Shown here: positions 56,380-64,000 of the stretch, one piece after another
How the letters are laid out: every line of letters starts with the position of its first letter
Numbering within the stretch: position 1 is the stretch's first letter
Assembly (NCBI GenBank): GCA_016271365.2
Contig: CM057451.1
Span: 495,307,501-495,371,500, forward strand
DNA length: 64,000 nucleotides
Direction of reading: 5' to 3'
Source: Neoceratodus forsteri
Taxonomy: Eukaryota > Chordata > Ceratodontiformes > Ceratodontidae
Position numbers and translations under genes: made by a program
The notes under the pieces: generated by a model
What the model was told of the DNA's origin: nothing
The model's database searches: none
The model's input: only the letters and a program-made list of their open reading frames with translations

Positions 56380-57247
56380 CATCTGCAAAGAGACGTACTT
56401 TTCCTTCCAGTCACTCTGCAATGTCGCTTATAAAGACATTGAAGAGGACCGGTCCTAATACTGAACCCTGCGGTACCCCACTAGTAACCCCCCTTTCTTC
56501 AGAGTGGACTCCATTTACTATTACTCTCTGTGTCCTATTCTCCAGCCAATTCTTTACCCAGGTTGTCATCTTGGGGCCCAGTCCCATGCTGGCTAACTTG
56601 TATTTTAATCTTTTGTGTGGGACTGTGTCAAATGCCTTGCTAAAGTCTAGGTAAGCCATGTCCACAGCCCCTCCCTGATCTACTACTTTGGTCACCCAGT
56701 CAAAGAAATCTATCAGATTCATCTGGCATGACCTTCCCACTGTGAATCCATGCTGCCTTGGGTCCTGTGCCCCTCTGGCCTCTAGATAATCGACAATTAT
56801 TTCCTTCAGAAGTGATTCCATCGTTTTCCCTACCACTGAGGTTAAACTAACAGGTCTGTAGTTTCCTACTTCTGCCTTGCTCCCACTTTTGTGAAGGTGA
56901 ATCACATCTGCCCTCCTCCAGTCCTTGGGTACCACCCCATCCTCCCATGATTTGTTAAAGAGGGTAGCCAGTGGTGTCACTAGTTCTACCCTTAGTTCTT
57001 TTAGAATTCTGGGATGAATCCCATCAGGTCCCATTGCTTTGTCCACCTTCAGTTTTAAGAGTTCTTTCAGAACCCTTTCTTCTGTAAATGGGCTGGTATC
57101 AACTTCTGTATCCAGAGTGTTTTTACTGTTTGTTTTAGGTACCTCCCCCTCTTCATTTGTAAATACTGAGCAAAAATATTTGTTTAGTGTCTCTGCCTTT
57201 TCACAGTCACCCTCTGCCCACACTCCTTCCCCTTTATTAAGCCTCAC
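56380..57247 (-). pseudogene. CR1 ORF2 reverse transcriptase
   Basis: A 278-codon open frame: [91 protein letters not shown]. After a stop at about 56410 the active site FADDTKICN follows (56385). Post-RT blocks RRATKMVQGLHWKTYEERLKELN lie at 55802-56167 in a shifted frame. The linker 57247-57468 joins it to the endonuclease. Confidence 0.92.
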
Positions 57248-57498
57248 TATCCCTCCCTTGGTCTTCCTTTGCTCCCTATGTATCTGTAAAAGGTTTTATC
57301 CCCCTTCTTAACCGAGTTGGCTATCTTTTCCTCGGTTTGGACCTTTGCTGTTCTGACTGCCTTCCCAGCTTCCTTTTGCATTAACTGATACAGTTCTCTG
57401 TCCTGCTCCTTCTGTGATTCCTTGTACTTCCTGAATGCTTTCTTTTTCTCTTGAACCTTCACTGCCACTTCCTTTGAGAACCATAGTGGTTTCTTATA

Positions 57499-58370
57499 TC
57501 ATTTCGCTTTGTTTATTTGTTTCACACAAAGGCTTGTTACCTCTGTGATGGCAGTTTTTATTATTCCCCATTGTTCTTCCACCCCTCCTTCCTGCCCATT
57601 TGCTAGTGCATTCCTTAGGCACTCACCCATTTTGGCAAAGTCAGCCCTCCTAAAGTTCAGTACTTTTGCCTTTGTATGACTTGACTCTATTGCTGTGTGT
57701 ATTGTGAACCATACTGTTCGATGGTCGCTAGTTCCCAGATGGCTACCCACTTCTACATCTGTGACCCTCTCTTCATCTCCATTTGAGAGAAGATTGCTCC
57801 CTCTCGAGTGGGCTCCAATACTAGTTTTCTAAGGCATGCCCCCTGTAGGGCATCTAGAATAACCCCACTCTTCGAAGTGGCTGCTGCAACTGCACTCCAG
57901 TTAACATCTGGCATGTTCAGATCACCCATCAGCAATATCTCCCCTTTTTCTGCCATTCTAAGTATACTTTCTATCATTTCTTTGTCCATTTCCTCCCCCT
58001 GAGAAGGGGATCTGTATACAACTCCTGTGCTGTTTGTGGTTCCATTGCCGGTCTCCAAATTTACCCACAGTGCTTCTTCTCCTCCCTGTTTTCCCTTTTG
58101 TTCTGTTGCTTTGATTCCTTCCCTTATGTAAAAAGCTATTCCTCCTCCTCTTTTACCCTCCCTGTCCCTCCTGTAGATAGTGTATCCTGGTATGTTTACT
58201 TCCCAGTCATGGTTTTGTGTGTACCATGTTTCTGTGACTGCCACGATATCCAGATGTTCCTCCTCCATCAAGGCCACTAATTCAGGAAGCTTGTTACTCA
58301 GACTATGGGCATTGGTACTCATTGCTCTCCATTTTTTGATGGCTTTACCTTCTGTTGAAGCATCCCCCAC
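57499..58370 (-). pseudogene. CR1 ORF2 endonuclease domain
   Basis: In order: STNAHSLSNKLPEL (Asn motif), IVAVTETW (metal-binding Glu), YRRDREGKRGGGIAFYI, VYRSPS, LMGDLNMPDVNW (GDxN motif) and, after a frameshift near 57753, GTSDHRTVWF with the catalytic SDH. All landmark residues of an APE-type LINE endonuclease are visible; one frame change and one stop separate the halves. Confidence 0.9.
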
Positions 58371-58463
58371 TGACCTGTCTACCTTGGTCTTTTTCTCATT
58401 TAGTACCCTGTTTTGTAGGGAGGCTGGGATTTTCCTGCTGCTTATCAGTGCCTCCCCCCTTGA

Positions 58464-58646
58464 CTAGTTTAAAAGCTTGCCAATGAAGCATTTAAACCGA
58501 TTGCTCAAAAGACTTTTTCCCTTCCTGGACAGATGCAGACCATCCTGGCAGTATAGGCTGGTGTTCCTCCAGGTGGAACCCCAGTCCCCAATGAAGCCAA
58601 ACCCCTGTTCTCCACACCATTTTTTCAACCATTCATTAAACTGCAT
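58464..58646 (-). pseudogene. CR1 ORF1 C-terminal, esterase-like (SGNH) segment
   Basis: About 60 codons: NEWLKKWCGEQGFGFIGDWG, then LYCQDGLHLSRKG. The DGLHL motif fits the Asp-x-x-His end of SGNH-type esterase domains known from CR1 ORF1 proteins. Truncated at its N-terminus by the element border. Confidence 0.65.
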
Positions 58647-58664
58647 GGTACAAAGTACCCTAGG

Positions 58665-60081
58665 ATGAGGTGCAAACCAACCCCAAGCTGAATGATGCCC
58701 AGAAACAAGAAATAGGGGAACTGTTACAATATTATGGGGCTACCTTTACTAGTTTACCAGGTAGAGTAAAGGGCCTAGTACATAACATACATATGGAACA
58801 AACAAAGCCTATTCATCAGTGACCTTATTGTTTGCCTAAGAAGGTCAGACTGGATGTTGTCACTGAAATCAAGCACATGGAAGCACTAGGGGTAATAGTC
58901 CCATCCCATAGCGCATGGTCTTCTCCCATGGTAGTGGTACCCAAAAAGGAAGAAGGAATCAGACTTTGTCTGGATTTTGTAAGATCAATTTCCTTTCTTC
59001 CTCTGATGGGTATTCAATGCCCTGGGTGGATGACCTTCTAGATAAAATTGGATAGGCTAAGTACATTAGTACCCTGGACTTAACAAAGGGGTACTGGCGG
59101 ATTCCATTATCTTTACAAGCCCAAGGAAAGACTGCTTTCAGTACCCCAACAGGGCTATTCCAATTCACAACAATGCAATTTGGATTACATGGGGCACCGG
59201 CCACCTTCCAGCTCTACATGGATAGGGTTTTACGCACCCATACATCATACAGTGCCACTTATTTGGATGACATTGTCATTTTTTCACCTGATTGGCAGAC
59301 TCATCTAATTCATTTGAGCACTGTCACACAGTCCATAGCTGATTCAGACCTGACCATCAATCCTGCAAAATGTGCCATAACCAAAACTGAGATGAGATAT
59401 TTGGGGTTTATAATAGGAAAAGGGATTATCCAGCCTGATATCAGTAAAGCAGAGGCAGTGGCAAACAGCCCCATACCACAGACAAAATGTCATGTCCACT
59501 TCTTCATAGGCCTAGTCAGCTATTAAAGACATTTTATCCCTGACTTTGCCGCCATTGCCACCCCACTGTCAGACTTGATGCAAACAAATGTGCTGATAAG
59601 GTCCAATAGACTAATGATTGTAATGATACTTTCTTAACCCTCAAAGCTTTACTGTTCCTACCCTGTGTTTTGTAGTTCCAATTTTACAAACATCTTTGAA
59701 CTTCTCATTGATGCCTCTAACACAGGCATTGGGGCAGTGTTGTCCCAGAAACACAAAGGTGAGGAACACCCGGTGATATACATAAGCTGAAAATTACACG
59801 TGAGAGAACAGAAATATTCTACCATTGAAAAAGAATGTTTGGTATTGAGAAGGGCAGTAGAAGCACTCAAATATTATTTGTAGGGCAGGAAATTTATGGT
59901 GGTGATGGACCACAATCCCCTGTGTTGGCTTCAACAAATGAAAGATAAAACCGGTAGGATCATGCGATGGTACTTAGCATTGCAACCCTATCGCTTTACC
60001 ATCACACACTAGGTGGGTTTCAAACACCTCAATGCCAAATTTTTGTCCAGATATGGGGCAAATGTGATGGAAACAGGATGA
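58665..60081 (+). pseudogene. RT and RNase H of the Gmr1-type element
   Basis: Gypsy RT: the N-terminal block up to PYCLPKKVRLDVVTEIKHME (58820-58880), LGVIVPSHSAWSSPMVVVPKKE, LCLDF (about 58970), LDLTKGYWRIPL (59075), FQFTTMQFGLHGAPATFQ (59160) and the active site ATYLDDIVIF (about 59260), then RYLGFIIGKG. The connection and RNase H follow: LLIDASNTGIGAVLSQ (59705), IEKECLVLRRAVEALKYYL and VMDHNPLCWLQQ. Stops at about 58819, 59041, 59523, 59790 and 59881. The frame ends near 60081. No integrase follows, confirming the Gmr1 order. Confidence 0.92.
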
Positions 60082-60361
60082 AATATATGTAATGTTAACA
60101 TATTTTCTTGCTTTTCGTACAAAATGTTAAAGTGAACTCCTGAAGTAAAATAAGTTAAAGAAAGAACTGAAGGTTACATGTTGAGAAAATGTGTTTATGC
60201 CTCAGTGAAAATGTACAGAGTATAGATATAATTATATCTGTTATAAATTACTGTATTGTTTAAGGGTCCCTGAGGCGAAGCTTCTGAGAGTGGTTGGGCG
60301 GAAGCTCCAACCCTCCTAGGGTTTCAGGAGGGTGTTTAGACAACAGAAATCTGTTGCCTCT
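60082..60361 (+). other. 3' untranslated region of the Gmr1-type element
   Basis: No frame; AT-rich, then a G/A-rich stretch towards the polypurine tract. Confidence 0.6.
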
Positions 60362-60375
60362 TGGTGGGGGAGGTG
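60362..60375 (+). other. Polypurine tract
   Basis: tggtgggggaggtg lies immediately upstream of the 3' LTR start TGTAACAGGG, where plus-strand priming occurs in LTR elements. Confidence 0.75.
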
Positions 60376-61033
60376 TGTAACAGGGTACTACCTGTTATTA
60401 GTATACAGACCCTGGAAATAAAGAATAAAGAGTCATATTTATCTTGCCTGTAACTCATGTAAATCATGGTCACCATTTCACTTTCTGTTCCATGAAAATC
60501 CCAGGTCGCCCCTGAAAAAGGGACCTCTGGAGCCCAGTGGGCTCACCCGGTCACCAACATTTAATAAATAAATAAATAAATAAATATATGTGCCAGTTCT
60601 TGTCCCCCTTGTGTTATTTCTCTCACCCTTTTCTATCCTTTCATTTTCCTTCATTTTCTTTTCTTGTTTCTTTGTCAGGGTGGCCAACCTGACAAAACCC
60701 TAGCCTTTTCTTTGCTGTCCTTTTTTCAAAAGGACCCCTTGCTGTGCACAATAGTGCTGGAAATGCTTATTTTAATCTCTGAATTGGAGATACTTTTGTA
60801 GTGCAAGTGCATTATTAGTAAAGCTCCTGAGCGGGAGTATAAAGAATAAAAGGGCATATTGCGCTGAGGAAAATGCTGAAAGAAAGACATTGTGTTAGCA
60901 CAATTCACGCTTTAATTTAAAGAGCTCTGGTGCCCCTGAGTAATGAATGAAACCACTGTGCAATGTGGCAGTAATACAAAGAACTTTCTGAATCTGACAC
61001 TACAGGCAGGAGAATGACAGTCCCATAGTGTCC
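60376..61033 (+). repeat. 3' LTR, truncated, with a nested retroposon
   Basis: Matches the 5' LTR from its first base to about 61029 (…gacagtcccatag), then similarity stops; the last half of the LTR is missing. A ~150-bp insertion at 60438-60588 (ends with aataaataaataaataaata) is absent from the 5' LTR. Divergence between the LTRs by eye is several per cent, indicating an old insertion. Confidence 0.85.
60438..60588 (+). mobile_element. ~150-bp retroposon in the 3' LTR
   Basis: Present in the 3' LTR only, between 'agagtcatat' and 'atgtgccagttcttg'. It has a LINE-like 3' end (ggtcaccaacatttaataaa...) with an (ataa)n tail. Confidence 0.7.
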
Positions 61034-61611
61034 TGTAACTGGGTAATAAAATTACCTTTCTCAGGTTCTTGTTGTAACTGCACAAAAGTGAAGAAACGAC
61101 AGACAAGTGGTGTCCAGCACATAAAGTGATTTATTTCTGGTATAGAAAGCAGGCTTACAACCAATCACAATGATAAACACCGGGGAGAACACCTCCAATC
61201 TTTCTTACCTATAGGCAGCAACAAGTCTCTTCTTCTCAGAGAAAAAGGTGCAATGCAAAGGGTCTTATACCCCTGATAATAACCATAGCAACTACCAAAA
61301 AGATATATAAAAGTCTCATCATTGGATAGTAGCAAATAATCTGACTTCTTACTAGCCTGGAAAAGCATGCTAAACTAGCAGAAAGACGATATAATCAAAC
61401 AAAAGACCTGTATTCATGAAGGCCACTTGTGGTTACATACATAATTGCATAGGTAATTGCTAATCTGCACTAGAACTGAAGATGACAGTATTATCTAACT
61501 AATGACTATACAATGGTATAAACAGAGGTGTCTCCCAAGTGGTACAATTAGAATGATGGCAAATGCATTATGATTCTCAGAAGAAAATACAGTAGAACTC
61601 AGATCCTGACA
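61034..61611 (-). repeat. Candidate solo or 3' LTR on minus strand
   Basis: On the minus strand it begins TGTCAGGATC (61611) and ends CCCAGTTACA (61034), giving TG...CA ends, and includes aaataaatcac as a possible polyadenylation signal near 61127. It abuts the truncated Gmr1-type LTR. No matching TSD and no second copy in the window, so the call is tentative. It may be the 3' LTR of the element that carried the Env-like gene upstream. Confidence 0.4.
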
Positions 61612-61696
61612 CATGTGCTTACATGATAAGTGCCTGTGCCCTAAGTATTACTGTCTGCAAGGTAGGGGGGCCAATCAGGGGTGCTGGTCCATGGAT

Positions 61697-61841
61697 AACA
61701 TTTATTTATTTAGCTTTTGTTGACTGGGTAAGTGCACTAGACAAATTCTGCCTATATTCAGGCATGACCCAGGGTAGGGGGATACAGATGAATGTCAACT
61801 AACCTTGAACCAGATTAAGATGTTGGTGGTATTTTTTCCCC
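61697..61841 (-). mobile_element. 3' fragment of the V-SINE-type SINE
   Basis: On the minus strand 'ccaacatcttaatctggttc' to 'agtgcacttacccagtcaac' matches the last ~130 bases of the SINE at 50410, ending in a (taaa)n tail. 5'-truncated. Confidence 0.8.
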
Positions 61842-61974
61842 TTCTTGTTGCCTCAGAAGGGGCAACAATCACAAGTAAACTGGTAAGGATGGAGCTAAAA
61901 AGTTGTTTACAGGCCCGACGTGTGAGCCTTGTAAAGAAATTTGAGTTGTTCTCGATGTTGTTTTTTATTTATTT

Positions 61975-62110
61975 ATTTATTTAAAGTTTCGGAATTACAA
62001 CCTTTTTGTCAGAGACTCTCCTTTGCAAAGGCTCCATGTCAGGGCAAACAGACAATGACAACAAATGTATAGGGTATGTCACAGGCAACATAAAGTGAAT
62101 ATGAGAAAGA
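61975..62110 (-). mobile_element. LINE 3' end (same type as 34095)
   Basis: The minus strand 'gacatggagcctttgcaaag' + 'gagagtctctgac' and an (aaat)n tail match the 3' end of the LINE at 34095-34200. The 5' border is unclear and lies at or within the end of the Env-like sequence. Confidence 0.6.
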
Positions 62111-63060
62111 CAATCACAAATATTTGAATAATAACAAAAACTTTGAAGTTAAGTTCTAGTCAATAGTTGTCAATGGCAAAACTTAAATCACCATCATGAA
62201 TCAGATCATTAAGTATATTATTAGCCTTAGATATATTATTGCTAACACAAATCGGATGAGCATCTTTTCTAGCTAAAAGAGATTATAAGGAGAGTGTCAA
62301 GGAATCAATGTGGATGTTTAAAATAGGCAAATATTGAGACAGGGCAAGCAAGTATTGGGGGTCAGTATCAATAATGTCTGGTTCAGGGAGAGGAACAGGC
62401 ATGATCACAGTGTGATCAATGACAGTTTTCTGCTGTGGAGCAAAACAAAAGTTAGGTTTATCAATATTGCAAGTACGAGTTCCATAGGCAAATAAAGGAT
62501 AGTTAGTGACTACACAGAATTGACCCTCAGAGGTATAGGTGACTCTGAGTGTTGGTACTCGCCAGCAATGTAAGCGTACAGGGTAGGTGAAGGTCTAATT
62601 TGTCAGCTGAGTGGTGAAGGGATGTATCTCTTCATGATAGCTTCTGGATGATGCTGTTGCAGCGTCGAACACTGAAGATGCAGCAGGAGGGACGTCATCT
62701 GGATCAACACCAGTAAGGTTGGTCGGCAAGTCTTTAACCAATGTCAAAGCCCAGTTAAGATGTTCTGGTGAATAGCCACAAACTGGTTTCACAATGCCAA
62801 AAACGTCACAGCAGCACAAAAAATAGAATCCTTTCTTGGCACAACAGTTAGTATGAGCAGTCACCCAAGCTTGGAGAACTGGATGGTAAACCAGCATAGA
62901 GGGAAGTTCAGTTCGTCCTTGGAAAATTTCATTTTCAAGATGTCTGATGGAGTGTATATTTGCCAGCTTGTTGAAGATAGATATAGCTGGAACAAAGCGT
63001 GGTAAGGAGACAGTGAAGGTGACGAACATATTGTCCCTAATGGAGCAAGATTTGATTAGA
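62110..63060 (-). pseudogene. Env-like glycoprotein relic (retroviral?)
   Basis: An open frame of 144 codons (62595-63029) continues in the same frame after a stop to about 62290 and further to 62150. It has several clustered cysteines (an NCCAKKGFYFLCCC stretch), one N-glycosylation sequon (NLTG), many prolines, further cysteines at 62500-62440 and a hydrophilic helix (NNISKANNILNDLIHDGDL) before a hydrophobic stretch at about 62100. The hydrophobic part overlaps the LINE 3' end, so it may not belong to the protein. The pattern suggests a viral envelope, perhaps spumavirus-like; this is inference, since I cannot search. The N-terminus is lost at 63060. Confidence 0.4.
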
Positions 63061-63071
63061 TAGAAGAAGAA

Positions 63072-63130
63072 GAAGAATCAGCATTTATATAGCGCTTTTC
63101 ATACATCCAAAGTGCTTTACAAGCAATGCT
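63072..63130. repeat. Interspersed-repeat 3'-end motif
   Basis: 'cagcatttatatagcgcttt' and 'aaagtgctttacaag' form an inverted pair common at the ends of vertebrate LINE/SINE repeats. A short (aga)n run precedes it. Confidence 0.5.
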
Positions 63131-63257
63131 AGGCTGGTAGTGAAATGACTACTGGTAGCATGGTGCTTTGTTAGGAAACCTGGAAACATAACCAATATTA
63201 CGCACTTTAGACATAGAGATATTAAGAGTATTTTTTAAACACATAGAAATGCAACCA

Positions 63258-63395
63258 GTGAAACATAGAAACATAGAAGTTGACAGCAGATAAGGACCGC
63301 AAGGCCCATCCAGTCTGCCCATTTCTTTTTCTACCTTATGGATGTGCCATTGGCCTTTGCTCTGTCAATGGCCTATATATTCATACTCATCTGTA
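63258..63395 (-). mobile_element. CR1 3'-end fragment
   Basis: 'gaaacatagaaacatagaag' then 'ttgacagcagataaggaccg' match the inverted CR1 3' end at 55470-55530. Only the tail region is present. Confidence 0.8.
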
Positions 63396-64000
63396 TTGCT
63401 CCCTGTGACGTAGATAGCCAGTTCTGAGTGCTGTATCGTATTTTTTTAATATAAAATGTATTAACGACTATCTCTGCTGAAAAATTCTAATGCTTTAGGA
63501 GTGACCGCAACCCCCCCCCCAGTTTTCAGCTGACAGATGCAAGCTAAAAGAAATGCTGACAGCATGTGTATCACACACACTCAGCTTTTAGAGACAATGT
63601 GTTACATGGAAGACTTTAATCAAGGATTCTGTTTCTCTGAGTTAATTACAGACTGGTTTGAGTTAATTTTGTTGAGAGGGAAATCATAAAAAAGGTTTAT
63701 GACATTGAAGAGAAAAACCCAGGTTATTACATAGAAGTGCGAAATCATAAAGCTGCTTTCATGTCCTGGAAGGGGAAGCTTATTATGAGATCAAAGAAAA
63801 TGTCATTTGAAGGGCATGAATTATACTGAAGTTGCAGAATGTTTCTTTTTTGTACAAGATATATTTTCATATATCTGACAGGGAGGAGCTAGGTGACCTC
63901 CTGCAAAGAAGTGGGGTAAAAGCCAGCTTTTAATTTAGCCTGTTTTACTTCACAGAGGCACATTTGTTTCCTAGACTCTGACCAAGCAAGATCGGTGAGC
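63396..64000. other. Unassigned end of window
   Basis: No frame or repeat recognised, apart from a C-run at 63510-63520. Confidence 0.3.

Larger units (their letters stand above)
55460..58656 (-). mobile_element. CR1-clade LINE (copy D), longest CR1 here
   Basis: Inserted between integrase and RT; accctagg lies at both borders (55452-55459 and 58657-58664). The low end shows the inverted CR1 8-mer tail (atagaaacatagaaacatag). On the minus strand it begins in the end of ORF1, continues through a complete endonuclease and RT, and ends in the 3' UTR. It is the best preserved CR1 in the window, with an intact RT active site. Confidence 0.92.
49765..61033 (+). mobile_element. Gmr1-type Ty3/Gypsy LTR retrotransposon, nested
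   Basis: Two LTRs share their first ~500 bases (tgtaacagggt...). Between them lie a primer-binding site, gag with SCAN-like capsid, protease, integrase, RT, RNase H and a polypurine tract. Integrase (54.1-55.4 kb) precedes RT (58.7-59.5 kb), the order described for Gmr1 of Atlantic cod and unlike most Gypsy elements. Four younger insertions are nested inside: SINE (50410-50833), L1 (51464-52599), CR1 (55460-58656) and a ~150-bp retroposon (60438-60588). The internal part without inserts is about 4.8 kb. All genes are broken. Confidence 0.9.

Overview
This window is vertebrate nuclear DNA made almost entirely of transposable elements and their decay products. I see no intact host gene, no rRNA, no CRISPR array and no convincing functional tRNA. 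CR1 and L1/Tx1 LINEs, L2/Rex1-type LINEs, tRNA-derived SINEs (one with a V-SINE-type body, one MIR/CORE-like), hAT elements, a Gmr1-type Gypsy LTR element and a PNMA-type gag relic point to a large, repeat-rich, non-mammalian vertebrate genome. An amphibian such as a caecilian is my best guess; a lungfish is possible. The species call is inference only.

Layout. 1-6.7 kb: a degraded BED-type hAT transposase gene, split by a LINE 3' end and by an L1 fragment with a 16-bp target-site duplication (TSD). 6.7-8.5 kb: a CR1 copy, then a ~40-bp minisatellite. 9.1-22.0 kb: two copies of an unnamed repeat (family A), each broken by insertions. These include a 3.3-kb hAT-like element with an 8-bp TSD, a CR1 that itself holds a hairpin retroposon and an L2/Rex1-type LINE, and three smaller DNA-transposon-like elements. 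A PNMA-like gag pseudogene lies between the copies. 22.6-25.0 and 38.5-41.6 kb: two oppositely oriented copies of an unnamed element (family B) built from ~297-bp dyad-symmetric tandem units, a long hairpin and a GC-rich part. 25-32 kb: tRNA-derived SINEs, foldback repeats and LINE fragments. 32.3-46.5 kb: one L1, apparently split by insertion of a nearly full-length L2/Rex1-type LINE plus the right family B copy. 46.5-49.7 kb: LINE endonuclease fragment, MIR-like SINE, CR1.

49.8-61.0 kb: the best-defined element, a Ty3/Gypsy retrotransposon with LTRs, primer-binding site and polypurine tract, in the order gag (SCAN-like capsid) - protease - integrase - reverse transcriptase - RNase H. Integrase before RT is the Gmr1 arrangement. 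It carries a SINE in the 5' LTR, an L1 tail in gag, a 3.2-kb CR1 between integrase and RT, and a small retroposon in the 3' LTR. 61.0-63.1 kb: on the minus strand, a candidate LTR and an Env-like pseudogene. The last kilobase holds a CR1 tail and unassigned DNA.

The elements do not form a pathway; their relations are those of insertion history. All coding regions carry stops, frameshifts or truncations, so the locus looks neutral and old. Family-level names rest on motifs read by eye; no database search was possible.
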